A DNA stretch of 56,952 nt from Prevotella sp. (GCA_022486815.1 JAKVJW010000016.1:1-56952), one strand, 5' to 3'. Positions 19,162-28,772 are shown, counted from the first letter of the stretch. Notes: generated from the sequence alone by a model not told the origin. Numbers and translations are program-made.

Positions 19162-20637
19162 ATGAAAAGAATTATCCCGGCAACCTTTCTAAGCGTAATT
19201 ATCCTGTTGCTATTGGCTTCTTGCAGTAAAGATACCACAGAGTCTGCTTATACAAAAGACCCGTATACCTATCAGATTATTAACCAAGGAGTATTGCAAG
19301 CTGATGAACATGCAACGACCGTGTATTTGTCATTGCTTTCTAATACACAACCATGGAAAATCGCCGTAAACGGTGAAGAGGGGGACAATAATTCCTGGTG
19401 TCAGGCTTCTGCCTGCGAAGAAAGTGATGGATGGTCCGTGAAAATAGATATTAATTCCAATCCGAATATGATATCCCGTCATGTTCCGATCGTCTTAACC
19501 AGTGGAGAAAAGGCCTACAAGATCATAGTAAGTCAAAAGCCCACGAAACAGATGCTATCACAGTCGGATCATATTGATGTCTTGAAAGAAGGGGGGGATT
19601 TTTTCATTGCCTTAAATTCTAACAGTAGTACTGTTCCGAAAGTGATTATCCCGGCTTCTGTTTCATGGCTTAAATATATCGGTTGCACAGTAGGTGCCAC
19701 AAAACAGGAACAAAAAACTATTCTGTATCGTTTTACGACGGAAGCAAATCCTGATTTGGGCAGAATGGCTGATTTGCAATTCTCAACAGATAGTGTCGAG
19801 GATATTCATGTTCATGTTCACCAATGGTGTCGTAAACTAAATAAGGAAGAGAATATCCATGTGTCTGAACCAGGACAACTGGAAATATTGCTGGGAGGAA
19901 ATGCACATGACTGGGGGGAATTAGACTCCCTCACATTGTCAGGAACACTCAATACGACGGATATGCAGACTTTACGCATCATGCTCAAGCCAATGGTGGA
20001 ATGTGCTATTACAAATACAGAAGGAAATCAAACTATTGAATCAGAGGCATACTTAAATCTCTGCCATTTAAACATGAAAGACTGTCAACTGGCCGCAGGT
20101 GGTAAAAAATATTCAGAGAAAAGCATTGATAGTCCAGAAGATACTTATGAATCCAAATATCAGGAACTCAGTGATCATGCATTTGATATCACCAGGACTG
20201 GTCTGCAATCTATTGTCCTGCCTTCACAACTTCTATCGATTGGAAGCAGCGCATTTAATATGTGTCAGAATCTGACAAAAATTGATATTCCTGCGTCCGT
20301 AACGCATATCGGAGAGTATGCTTTCTTCAATTGTGAAGGACTTATGGAGGTTCATATTCCAGATGATTCGCAACTGAAGGAACTGGGGAAATATGCATTA
20401 GATACAGGATCAACCCTGGAAAATATATCGTTCCCTACTTCTTTACAAGTCAAAGATAATTTTGGTATACTCGGAAATGTATGTGCTCAAAACATCCATG
20501 TCAAGTGGATAACGCCGCCGGTATTAACTCAATTTAGAGTAAATGAAAATACCATACTACATGTCCCAAGAGGTTCCGCAGAAGCCTATTCTCATGCATT
20601 CGGCTGGAACAGGGCTAAAGAGATTGTAGAAGAGTAG
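19162..20637 (+). CDS. Lipoprotein with BACON-like and BspA leucine-rich repeats
   Basis: A 491-residue lipoprotein (lipobox LLASCSKD, Cys about 21). Residues about 35-130 look like a BACON domain (SNTQPWKIAV, then SCQ-type WCQASACEESDGWSVKIDI and YKIIVSQKP), and a second such segment may follow (about 130-225). The C-terminal part (about 330-470) contains BspA-type leucine-rich repeats with the consensus of FxxCxxLTxIxIPxSVTxIGxxAFxxC, here NMCQNLTKIDIPASVTHIG. Such proteins are usually surface-exposed and bind glycans or host proteins; no enzyme activity is expected. It is monocistronic with a strong promoter. Function beyond adhesion or binding cannot be inferred. Confidence 0.8.
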   Translation: MKRIIPATFLSVIILLLLASCSKDTTESAYTKDPYTYQIINQGVLQADEHATTVYLSLLSNTQPWKIAVNGEEGDNNSWCQASACEESDGWSVKIDINSNPNMISRHVPIVLTSGEKAYKIIVSQKPTKQMLSQSDHIDVLKEGGDFFIALNSNSSTVPKVIIPASVSWLKYIGCTVGATKQEQKTILYRFTTEANPDLGRMADLQFSTDSVEDIHVHVHQWCRKLNKEENIHVSEPGQLEILLGGNAHDWGELDSLTLSGTLNTTDMQTLRIMLKPMVECAITNTEGNQTIESEAYLNLCHLNMKDCQLAAGGKKYSEKSIDSPEDTYESKYQELSDHAFDITRTGLQSIVLPSQLLSIGSSAFNMCQNLTKIDIPASVTHIGEYAFFNCEGLMEVHIPDDSQLKELGKYALDTGSTLENISFPTSLQVKDNFGILGNVCAQNIHVKWITPPVLTQFRVNENTILHVPRGSAEAYSHAFGWNRAKEIVEE

Positions 20638-20903
20638 TTCCTTTTGACTAAACTTGCCATCTTTTCATTATCCATGATAATATCCATTGGTGGAATTAAT
20701 TTTGAGCATACTTGATTTTTCCAGTGGGATTTCAGTTGGCATAATTGATGTGTTGCAGGAAAGTCTATTCACTGGCCTTTCCGATGATTCTTGCAAGGGA
20801 TCTGTTACAAGATTTCCTGCAATTTGTTGCATATCTCGAGAAATTTAATGAACTTTATATACAGGTTGCATATATGATGATTACATAACTTAAAGATGAT
20901 TAG

Positions 20904-20990
20904 AACCTATAAGTTGCTAAAAATCAGATGTATGTGTAAATTTGTTAGCATGCTTGTTCCTATAGGTTTGATTTCGTTAACGGGTATCAT
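20904..20990 (+). repeat. Dispersed intergenic repeat, copy A
   Basis: About 87 bases that align with 30053-30140 at roughly 70-75% identity by eye with one single-base gap, ending in the shared block TAACGGGTATCA (20978-20989). Both copies are in the same orientation, about 9.15 kb apart. The shared CATTGGyGGAATTAATTT motif is also near both copies, but before copy A and after copy B. Nature unknown. Confidence 0.6.
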
Positions 20991-20998
20991 AGTCCGGT

Positions 20999-21017
20999 CA
21001 TGCCCCACGTGGGCATG
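20999..21017. repeat. GC-rich hairpin
   Basis: CATGCCC (20999-21005) and GGGCATG (21011-21017) are perfect inverted arms around CACGT, in otherwise AT-rich sequence directly after repeat copy A. No T-run follows, so it is not a standard terminator. Confidence 0.5.
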
Positions 21018-21135
21018 TGAGTTGAGATAGACTAACAGGCAGGTAATAATTGTTTATAGACCTTAAAGGTATGTCAAAATCGAATTCTTACAACTTAAAA
21101 TGATTCTTTTACAGTCTAATGTTAAGTCAGAAAAC

Positions 21136-21939
21136 TTATAATAGTTTTATTTCTCCTGTCAGGTATAACCTGGCTTTGCCACCGATTATGCATCTGTCAC
21201 CTTTGTATTCGCAAATAAGGTGTCCGCCTCGTTTAGAGAGTTGGTTAGCTGTAAATTCCGTTTTACCTAATTTTTTTGATCATAATGGCAATAATGATGT
21301 ATGAGAAGAACCGGTCACGGGATCTTCTGGAATACCTGTTTGAGGAGCAAAAAATCGGGAAACGAAGTCAACCTGATCACCTTTTGCAGTAACGACTAAA
21401 CCTCTTGCTTTCAATTTTGATATTTCATTCAGATCAGGTTGTAAATGTTTTAATTCTTGTTCATTTTCGATGACTGTTATATAATCAGTTTTTCCTTTAT
21501 AGGTTTCGTTAGGTTCAAAACCTATACATTTCTTGAATAATATATTCTGATCTTCAGGGAGCAATTCAAGTTGGTCTGTCGGAAAATCCATCATAAGTAA
21601 ATCATCTTTCTTCCTTACGGTCAATAATCCGCTTCTTGGGGAATAAAACTTAATTAAAGGCTCTTGATAGTTGAGCAGATTAAATAGTACGAATGCTGAA
21701 GCAAGGGTAGCATGACCACATAAATCAACTTCTGTAGCCGGAGTAAACCATCTTATTTCATAGTCTTTCCCTTGTGGTACCACAAAAGCTGTTTCAGCCA
21801 AATTATTTTCACTACCGATATTCTGCATTAGTTTTTCATCTGCCCAGGAATCCAATATGCATACTGCTGCAGGATTCCCGGAAAACAAGGTGTCGGTAAA
21901 GGCATCTACTTGGTATAACTTCATTTTATTCATAATCAT
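21136..21939 (-). pseudogene. PhzF-family isomerase gene broken by one in-frame TGA
   Basis: PhzF/YddE-type proteins have a two-lobed DapF-like fold and act as isomerases or have unknown roles. The start (MKLYQVDAFTDTLFSGNPAAVC), CGHATLAS and EDPVTGSSHT are all present. Translation stops at TGA (21282-21280) after residue 219, in EDPVTGSSHTSLLPL. Beyond it the same frame continues for 47 codons with family-like sequence (SKKLGKTEFTANQLSKRGG, then IIGGKARLYLTGEI) to TAA at 21138-21136. Restoring TGG at the stop gives a 267-residue protein, the normal length. So one G-to-A change (C-to-T on the plus strand at 21280) disables it, unless it is a sequencing error. Starts at 21939, 21933 or 21924 are all possible; 21924 matches the family best. 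Confidence 0.85.
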
Positions 21940-22038
21940 TGATTTTTATTTATGTAAAAGAATCTGTTCTATAATTGATATTGAAATATCTTTCTATATA
22001 TTTGTATAATTACAGATTACATCTTTCCTTGTTGTGTA

Positions 22039-22046
22039 CAAATGTA
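22039..22046 (-). promoter_or_regulatory. Possible -7 element of the phzF pseudogene
   Basis: On the minus strand TACATTTG fits TAnnTTTG about 100 bases before the phzF start. No well-spaced -33 element was found, so the call is weak. Confidence 0.3.
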
Positions 22047-22184
22047 CTCTAAATCTCCAATATTGTATATGAGAATGAATTAAATGATATTATATCATTT
22101 AATATTTATCTGCTTTATAAATTATGGAGTCTTGTTTTTTTTGTTAATTGTAACAATCTGCCCTATTATTTGTTACATGTACAG

Positions 22185-22215
22185 TTGTTCCTAATATCTT
22201 TTTTACATATCTTTG
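22185..22215 (+). promoter_or_regulatory. Promoter of the GH2 gene
   Basis: TTG (22185-22187), a 20-base spacer and TATCTTTG (22208-22215). Start near 22220 gives a leader of about 130 bases. The gap 21940-22350 holds this promoter and that of the divergent phzF; nothing else was recognised. Confidence 0.7.
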
Positions 22216-22350
22216 TTTCAACAAAAGATGAAAGATTCTTATTTATATATAATGAACGGTATATAGGACAGTTTTCTAACTAGTGGAGAATATTGAAGGT
22301 ATTCATGATTTATTTAATTCTGATTGGTGACATTTTAATAATTAATAAAT

Positions 22351-25044
22351 ATGATTTTTAAGAAAACGTACATTGCATTATTGTTTATTGGTGGCTTTAT
22401 GCTGTTTTCCATATCCTCATATAGTGAAATTTTAGAAAACAGTTTACCTTACATGAAAAATTTAAAGAGGGAAAGTCCCCTTGATAAAAAATCATCAAGA
22501 AATACCAATTTTAATTATTTAAATAATGCCAGAACATCATTAAATTTCAATAGGGAATGGTTGTTTAAATTAGGTGATTTTAAAAATGCAAGTAGAACTG
22601 ATTTTAATGATACTGGTTGGGAATCTATGAATTTACCCCATTCTTTTTCAATACCATATTTCGCAGCTGATCAATTTTATGTAGGTTATGGTTGGTATAG
22701 AAAACATTTTAAAATGCCTGTTTCAATAAAAGAGAAAAAGGTATTTATTGAATTTGACGGAGTTTTTCAAGTAGCCGAATTATTTTTAAATGGGAAATTT
22801 ATAGGTATCCATAAAGGAGGATATACTGGATTCTCCTTTGATATAACAAAATCATTGAAAAAGGGTGATAATGTCATAGCTATTCGTGTTAATAATAAAT
22901 GGGATCCTCAGTTAGCTCCACGTGCTGGTGAACATACTTTTTCTGGAGGTATTTATAGAAATGTGAGACTGATTATAACAAATCCTATCCATGTAGCATG
23001 GTATGGCACATTTGTTACGACTCCCCAACTTTCTAGATTATCCGGAAAAATTAATATTAAGACAGAAGTAGTAAATAGTTCAGAAAAAGCTGAATTAGTA
23101 ACTCTTGTTTCCTCTATTCAAGATAAAAACGGCATTTTAGTGGGAAAGATAAAATCTACAAAGGAAATACCTTCTAATTCTGTTTATACATTTAACCAAA
23201 CCAGTTCTCCGATCTGTAATCCTAAACTTTGGTCACCTAAATCACCTAACATGTATGTAGTTAAGACTTTGGTAAAGGATAAACAACAAGTTGTAGATAA
23301 ATATATGACACCTTTTGGCTTTAGATGGTTTAAATGGACAGCAGATAAAGGTTTTTTTCTTAATGGAAAACATTATTATTTTAGAGGTGCAAATGTTCAT
23401 CAGGATCATGCCGGATGGGGTGATGCCGTAACTGATGCTGGTTTTTATAGAGATGTGAAGCTGGTAAAAGAAGCTGGTCTTGATTTTATCAGAGGATCAC
23501 ATTATCCACATTCTCCAGCTTTTGCTACGGCTTGTGATAAATTAGGAATATTGTTCTGTTCTGAGAATTGTTTCTGGGGTACAGCCAATTTTAAAAATCC
23601 ATGGGGAGCCAGTGCTTACCCTACAGATTCTGTTAATGATCTGGGATTTGAAGCCAGTGTAAGGGCAAGTTTACGTGATATGATTCGTATTAACCGTAAT
23701 CATCCAAGTATTGTTCTATGGAGTATGGATAATGAAGTTTTCTTTTGTGAAAGAAAGGTTATGCCAGAAGTCAGGAAATTATTAAAAGAACTGGTTGATT
23801 ATACCCATAAGCTTGATCCTACCCGGCCGGCAACTATAAATGGTGCACAACGTGGTGAAATAGACAAAATAGGCGATGTAGCAGGCTATAATGGCGATGG
23901 AGCCAGACTTCCCGAATTTATTAATCCTGGTATACCTAATTTTGTTTCAGAATATGGTTCTACAATGGTAGACAGACCTGGCAAATATGCTCCTGGATGG
24001 GGTGATCTGACAGAAATGCCAGGAGTAAATCCCAATGATTTTAATTCCTGGCATTTTCCTTGGAGAAGTGGAGAAGTACTCTGGTGTGCATTTGATCATG
24101 GAAGTATAGCTGGACGTAAATTTGGTTCTATGGGCTTTGTGGACTATTTCCGTCTTCCTAAACGTCAATGGTATTGGTATAGAAATGCATATCGTGGTAT
24201 TGCTCCACCTAAGTGGCCCGAAAATGGCATTCCTTATGGGCTTAAACTTTCAGCAGATAAAAGGATCATAAAATCAGTAAATGGAACGGATGATTCCCAA
24301 ATTATAGTTACTGTAGTAGATAGAAATGGGATAGCGATCAGTAATTGTCCAGAAATAACCTTGTCTGTTATTTCTGGTCCCGGGCAATTTCCTACGGGTC
24401 CGAGTATCACATTCTCTAAAAATTCAGATATAGCTATTCGGGATGGAAAAGCAGCTATTGAATTTAGATCTTATTATGCTGGTGAAACAGTTATTCGAGC
24501 TTCATCACCAGGATTGAAAAATGCGATTATTAAAATTACGTCTTTAGGCTATCCTAAATATGTGGAAGGTAAAACTCCAAAAGTTAAGCCACGTCCTTAT
24601 ATTCGTTTTACCGAGAAAAAAGTTGATTCACGGCTTATAGCGTTAGGACTGTCTAATCCAACACGTACCAGTAGTGAGGTAAAAGGTCATAGTGGGTTAT
24701 TTGCAAATGATGGTAATGCTGCTACTTTTTGGAAAGCTTTGCCTACTGATAAAGATGCATGGTTGGCAGTTGACATGGAAAGGATCGTAAAAGTACATAG
24801 TATAAAACTTATTTTTCCGGTTAAAGGAAATTGGCGTTATATATTAGAACTTTCTGATGATGGAGAGACAAAATGGAAGAAGTTGGTTGATCAGTCTCAA
24901 ACTGCTGATATAAATAAAGAACGTATCGATAATGTACAAACTGTTGATGATGTGAGTGGTCGTTTCCTTCGGATTAGAATTATTGGGGCTCCTGAAGGTT
25001 ATTATCCGGCATTGTCTGAAATTAGGGCCATTGGTGCATTATAA
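22351..25044 (+). CDS. GH2 glycosidase with C-terminal F5/8C domain
   Basis: An 897-residue exported family 2 glycoside hydrolase, beta-galactosidase-like. Order: hydrophobic signal segment (about 1-27), sugar-binding jelly roll (about 65-215), immunoglobulin-like domain (about 218-320), TIM barrel (about 325-620) with acid/base Glu 462 in WSMDNE and nucleophile Glu 534 in VSEYGS, a DUF4982-like beta domain (about 640-735), and a discoidin/F5-8 type C carbohydrate-binding domain (about 755-897). Substrate could be a beta-galactoside, beta-glucuronide or beta-mannoside; the sequence does not decide. It stands alone between an own promoter and a strong terminator. Base composition is very AT-rich (about 27% GC in one 60-base sample), unlike the GH31 gene upstream, which suggests acquisition by transfer. 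Confidence 0.9.
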   Translation: MIFKKTYIALLFIGGFMLFSISSYSEILENSLPYMKNLKRESPLDKKSSRNTNFNYLNNARTSLNFNREWLFKLGDFKNASRTDFNDTGWESMNLPHSFSIPYFAADQFYVGYGWYRKHFKMPVSIKEKKVFIEFDGVFQVAELFLNGKFIGIHKGGYTGFSFDITKSLKKGDNVIAIRVNNKWDPQLAPRAGEHTFSGGIYRNVRLIITNPIHVAWYGTFVTTPQLSRLSGKINIKTEVVNSSEKAELVTLVSSIQDKNGILVGKIKSTKEIPSNSVYTFNQTSSPICNPKLWSPKSPNMYVVKTLVKDKQQVVDKYMTPFGFRWFKWTADKGFFLNGKHYYFRGANVHQDHAGWGDAVTDAGFYRDVKLVKEAGLDFIRGSHYPHSPAFATACDKLGILFCSENCFWGTANFKNPWGASAYPTDSVNDLGFEASVRASLRDMIRINRNHPSIVLWSMDNEVFFCERKVMPEVRKLLKELVDYTHKLDPTRPATINGAQRGEIDKIGDVAGYNGDGARLPEFINPGIPNFVSEYGSTMVDRPGKYAPGWGDLTEMPGVNPNDFNSWHFPWRSGEVLWCAFDHGSIAGRKFGSMGFVDYFRLPKRQWYWYRNAYRGIAPPKWPENGIPYGLKLSADKRIIKSVNGTDDSQIIVTVVDRNGIAISNCPEITLSVISGPGQFPTGPSITFSKNSDIAIRDGKAAIEFRSYYAGETVIRASSPGLKNAIIKITSLGYPKYVEGKTPKVKPRPYIRFTEKKVDSRLIALGLSNPTRTSSEVKGHSGLFANDGNAATFWKALPTDKDAWLAVDMERIVKVHSIKLIFPVKGNWRYILELSDDGETKWKKLVDQSQTADINKERIDNVQTVDDVSGRFLRIRIIGAPEGYYPALSEIRAIGAL

Positions 25045-25167
25045 TAAGTATTTGTAAAAGGATAAAATTACTGACTTTTACAGCCACCTTTTTCGTTGCA
25101 TCTTATCCCGAACTGGGGTGAATTTTATCTTCTTGTCAAATTGATACACATAACGACCAAATGAATT

Positions 25168-25212
25168 ACACTATTCCTCTTTTCCGGTCTAGGAAAGTAG
25201 AATAGTGTTTTA
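25168..25212. terminator. Bidirectional terminator between GH2 and the STN-repeat gene
   Basis: ACACTATTC (25168-25176) pairs perfectly with GAATAGTGT (25200-25208), with an inner CTTTTCC/GGAAAG stem, then TTTTATT. It lies between convergent genes and can serve both. Confidence 0.8.
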
Positions 25213-25256
25213 TTGAGAGAACTCAAGATAGGAAAGAAGAATGAAAAGTCGTATAT

Positions 25257-27098
25257 TTAAAATCTCACGCCAAAGAACCAGCCAAACCACATCGCTTTAT
25301 TATTGTTTTGAAAGGCTTGTGAAATCATGTTATTGCTGTTTCCTCTGAATGTTATTCTGCCTATAGAACCATTTGTTCCATTCTTCTTGTCAGGATCATA
25401 GTGATAGAAAGATAAACCGCTTGTCAATGTCAGATGTTTTAGAATACGGTAATTGACACCTAACCGAAAGTTCATCATTTTTCCCTGGTATGTATCGGAG
25501 GAGTTTGTCGCAAGCAGCACGCTATAAATAGCATCCAGGTTTACAGATAGTCTTTTATAAATCGGTTGGATGTACCCGATACCGTATCCAACACCGACTT
25601 TGTCTTTCATGATTCCAGCATTCAGAATGGAATAAAGTCTTTTGCCTCCAGTCTTGTACATAAAGTTGCAGTAATAGGTTTCATCTTTTGTGAACTCAAA
25701 GGTACGGTATCCGTTCTTAACGATGTTGAACAAACCGATTTGAATTCCGTTTTCAATCGAGTCAGCTATATTGACGATTCCCAACTGCAATCCATTTAAT
25801 TTCCTGGCTTTGTTTAGAAGTGAACTGATCTGCACGCCGGAAACGTCGTGAGTCGTATGGCTCATGATACCGGAAAGCTGTACTCCTCTGACATCTGATG
25901 CGATTCCGTAAATGCCGGAAAGTTGGCATCCTGTTATTTCGCCAGTCTGAATGTTGGCAACACCAGCTAACTGCAATCCGGTCATTTTCCGCAAATTAGT
26001 ATTCAAGACACCACTGACTTGTGCTCCGTTGACTGTACCTTTGTTGTTGTTGGAAATGCCTGCTAGTTGCAGCCCTTTTACATTATTGTTGCTAATGTTC
26101 GCGATTCCTGAGATTTGTGTCCCACGGACTTGGTTAAAGGTATAATTGAAAATACCCGCAAGTTGCAAGCCATTGACCTGTCCGTTTACGATGTTCGATA
26201 TACCAGCCATTTGTCCGCCTTTGACATTACCTCCTGTGATATTAGCAAGACTTCCTATTTCAAAACCGGAAATACCTTTTGAATAACCTGCTAAGATATT
26301 TAATGAAAAATGATTGACATTTAATCCTTTGGTTAACTGTTGAGAGCCCATACCCGGTAAGAAAGAAACCTGGACCGGTATCAGATGGGTGGTCTTGACT
26401 TGCTGGTTGAGGTATAATGCTGATTGTGGAACTAAATTCCGGACTAAAGGTAATTTCTCAAATTGTTTTTGGGAGGACGACACATCTAAGCCCCGCGCTT
26501 CCAAAGGTGATACGATGGTGCTCGTAAATTTTCGATATAGCTTAATGGTTTTCTCGCTGTTTAATGTCCCTGCAATCAAGAGGGTGTCTTTATAATTGGG
26601 GCAACTGATATGAACGTATTGTGACGGTTCTTTCAGTCTGAGATGAAATGTCCCATCATCATTTGTGATTACCGCTTTGTTTTCTTTGACGGCATATACG
26701 ACAGCAGAGTCTAACGGGGAGCCATCAGAATCTTTAACAACTCCTATAATAATAAAATCTTCCGGTTCTGTGTTTATTCCTTTCAGGTGTAAGATGACAT
26801 GGTTTCCAATGGTGGTATAAGCAAAACGATTTGACAATATTTTATCCAATGCTCTTTTTAGTGCTATATTTCTTTCGTTGATCGAAACTCTGTCATTCGC
26901 AGGAATTTGTTGGGGGTTATATGCAAAGAAGAAATTATAACCCTTCTCGATAACATGCAAAGTTTGCGGGATAAGCAAGTTTTGCACGTTGATGGATATC
27001 TTGCGGTGTAAATCAACTTGTGAAGATAAGTTTTGCGTCGCAAGAACCAATATCAGTATCAACAGGAAGTATCTGATCTTATTATTCATCGTTTCCAT
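25257..27098 (-). CDS. STN-domain outer-membrane protein with 16-residue surface repeats
   Basis: A 613-residue exported protein. After a signal peptide (about 1-27, LSSQ), an STN domain (about 30-108) precedes a carboxypeptidase-regulatory-like domain (about 115-195). Then about ten copies of a 16-residue unit G-x-Q-(L/I/V)-(A/S)-G-(I/V)-x-N (about 290-455, such as GLQLAGISN and GAQVSGVLN), like the LA_2272-type surface repeats, lead to a C-terminal beta-rich, barrel-like segment ending in Phe. STN domains normally sit on TonB receptors and touch a FecR anti-sigma factor in the periplasm. Here the neighbour is a FecR gene overlapping this start, but no TonB plug or barrel is present. The ATG at 27098 overlaps fecR by 17 bases; a second ATG at 27089 is also possible. 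A surface-sensing role is inferred. Confidence 0.8.
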   Translation of the reverse strand: METMNNKIRYFLLILILVLATQNLSSQVDLHRKISINVQNLLIPQTLHVIEKGYNFFFAYNPQQIPANDRVSINERNIALKRALDKILSNRFAYTTIGNHVILHLKGINTEPEDFIIIGVVKDSDGSPLDSAVVYAVKENKAVITNDDGTFHLRLKEPSQYVHISCPNYKDTLLIAGTLNSEKTIKLYRKFTSTIVSPLEARGLDVSSSQKQFEKLPLVRNLVPQSALYLNQQVKTTHLIPVQVSFLPGMGSQQLTKGLNVNHFSLNILAGYSKGISGFEIGSLANITGGNVKGGQMAGISNIVNGQVNGLQLAGIFNYTFNQVRGTQISGIANISNNNVKGLQLAGISNNNKGTVNGAQVSGVLNTNLRKMTGLQLAGVANIQTGEITGCQLSGIYGIASDVRGVQLSGIMSHTTHDVSGVQISSLLNKARKLNGLQLGIVNIADSIENGIQIGLFNIVKNGYRTFEFTKDETYYCNFMYKTGGKRLYSILNAGIMKDKVGVGYGIGYIQPIYKRLSVNLDAIYSVLLATNSSDTYQGKMMNFRLGVNYRILKHLTLTSGLSFYHYDPDKKNGTNGSIGRITFRGNSNNMISQAFQNNNKAMWFGWFFGVRF

Positions 27099-28080
27099 TT
27101 GTTATATAATACGTGTTTCCTTTTTTGGTGTAATCGAGGTTCAGGGTTTGCGTGATAACAGTCAATATCTCATTCAACGAATTGTCTTTGAATGAAGAGG
27201 AAAAACGAAGTTTCTTGTCCACTGCTTTATCTATTTTTATGTTTACTGAATAATACCTTTCCAACTTAGTCATTATAGCAGAAAGGTCCTTATTCCGGAA
27301 AGTGATGGTTTTATGGAGGGTATAAGTTTTAGGGATGGCATGAAAAGCAGAAGTTTTTTGTGCTTGCTTGATGATGGTATCGTTACTTGCTTTGATAAGC
27401 GCTTTTTCACCGTTGGTAATGATCAGCGATAAAGTGTCTTTGGATGCCCGAACCAGAAAGACTTTAACTCTTCCGGACAAGACATAGACCATCACATCTT
27501 TGTTTTTCAACTCATTTACTGAGAATTTTGTGCCTAAGACTTCCACGCCGCCACGATTGGCTTCAACAATAAATCGGTGTTTGGTATCTCTTTTTACACA
27601 GAAAAAGGCTTTTCCGGAAAGTTTTGTTAAGCGAATTTGTTTCTGAGTATCAAAGGTGTATTCTATTTTTGAATGCTTCGAGAGCAAGACAGAAGAACCA
27701 TCCGGCAATGTGGAATTTAGTGTGTTGTCCGTACTTGATATTGCAAATTGTGGTAATGGAACAGTCGTCTTGTTATTAAAAAATGGAATGGAAATGACGA
27801 TAAGGGCAATAATGGCAGCGGCGGCACTAAGATAATATGGATTGAAGTGGCGTTTCTTCCGTGAAATGCGACGGCTGACTTTCGGCCAGGCTTTTTGAGC
27901 GTTAAAAGGTTTATGAACAGATGACTCAGACCACAGTTTCTCATACCGGATAAATTCCTCCAGATTTTCATCGGAAGATTCCACCCAATCCATCAGTTTC
28001 TTTATTTCGGTCGCATTGGCTTCTCCCGAAAGATATTTCGCGATGGCATTCTCGTCGATATGTGGATATTGGTCACTCAT
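27082..28080 (-). CDS. FecR-family anti-sigma factor
   Basis: A 332-residue single-pass inner membrane regulator. The cytoplasmic N-terminus (about 1-80) should hold the ECF sigma factor, a membrane helix lies at about 87-106 (AAAAIIALIVISIPFF), the periplasmic FecR domain spans about 115-215, and a C-terminal DUF4974/STN-like domain (about 250-330) ends in TLNLDYTKKGNTYYIT. In the FecIR scheme the periplasmic part senses a signal from the STN domain of an outer membrane partner. It follows the sigma gene by 101 bases and overlaps the STN-repeat gene, which supports one operon. Confidence 0.92.
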   Translation of the reverse strand: MSDQYPHIDENAIAKYLSGEANATEIKKLMDWVESSDENLEEFIRYEKLWSESSVHKPFNAQKAWPKVSRRISRKKRHFNPYYLSAAAAIIALIVISIPFFNNKTTVPLPQFAISSTDNTLNSTLPDGSSVLLSKHSKIEYTFDTQKQIRLTKLSGKAFFCVKRDTKHRFIVEANRGGVEVLGTKFSVNELKNKDVMVYVLSGRVKVFLVRASKDTLSLIITNGEKALIKASNDTIIKQAQKTSAFHAIPKTYTLHKTITFRNKDLSAIMTKLERYYSVNIKIDKAVDKKLRFSSSFKDNSLNEILTVITQTLNLDYTKKGNTYYITNGNDE

Positions 28081-28181
28081 TTAAAATGTATATCTGTTCA
28101 AATTCCTGTTTTATCAGTTATGTTCCATTTAAAGTATTACATTGTACTTCTTATTTTCCATTTCCTTTTTTCAACTTAACA

Positions 28182-28745
28182 CTATTTTATTCCTATACAA
28201 ATAGCAATGATTATAGCAGGTAAATAATCGGACAATTCTGTTCGTAGTGTTGACAGAGCCTTTCCCATCTGATTCTCAACCGTTTTAACTGAGATATTTA
28301 ATTCTTGGGCAATTTCTTTGTATTTCAATCCATCTTCACGACTCATCAAAAAGATTTTTTTACGTTCTGCAGGCAATTCATTTACTGCTTGAGCAATCAT
28401 CTTTTGTAATTCACTTGCTTCCGCCGGATTACCGATGTTTTGTTCTGCATCGGATATCTTCACCCGATTAAACAGGTTGAAATCTTTTTTAATACTGGAA
28501 TGTTTTATCTGATTCAGCGCCATGTTCCGTGCAGCACGATACAAATACGCCTTAATCGGAATATCATCAGGAAGATCATTCCGTTTTTTCCAGAATTTGA
28601 CGAAAAGATCTTGAATAATATCTTCGCTCGCGTCGTAATCCTTGACCATACCGAATACAAAGTTACAAAGGGGTTCGTAATGCTTCTTAAACAGTATTTC
28701 GAATCCCTCCTTTGTTTGCCAAGTATTTGTAAAAGTCTCTATCAA
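28182..28745 (-). CDS. ECF sigma-70 factor
   Basis: A 187-residue RNA polymerase sigma factor of the Bacteroidota ECF expansion. Region 2 (about 15-80: FEILFKKHYEPLCNFVFGMV, DIIQDLFVKFWKKR) and region 4 (about 120-175: LPAERKKIFLMSREDGLKYKEIAQELNISVKTVENQMGKA) are intact. It should direct transcription of this cluster or of distant targets once released by FecR. Its promoter is within the short gap to the upstream repeat-protein gene. Confidence 0.94.
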   Translation of the reverse strand: MIETFTNTWQTKEGFEILFKKHYEPLCNFVFGMVKDYDASEDIIQDLFVKFWKKRNDLPDDIPIKAYLYRAARNMALNQIKHSSIKKDFNLFNRVKISDAEQNIGNPAEASELQKMIAQAVNELPAERKKIFLMSREDGLKYKEIAQELNISVKTVENQMGKALSTLRTELSDYLPAIIIAICIGIK

Positions 28746-28764
28746 GTCGGATTTTTATTTTCAA

Positions 28765-28772
28765 CAAAGATA
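28765..28772 (-). promoter_or_regulatory. -7 element of the sigma factor gene
   Basis: Minus-strand TATCTTTG (plus strand CAAAGATA). Predicted start near 28760, about 15 bases before the ATG. No TTG at the correct distance, so a different -33 signal or activator may apply. Confidence 0.5.

Larger units (their letters stand above)
20638..21135. other. Non-coding, AT-rich gap with repeats
   Basis: About 500 bases without a credible gene. It holds a CATTGGTGGAATTAATTT motif (20685-20702) that recurs near 30167, the 87-base repeat copy A (20904-20990), and a GC-rich hairpin (20999-21017). No tRNA or terminator T-run was found. The tail borders the end of the broken phzF gene. Confidence 0.6.
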
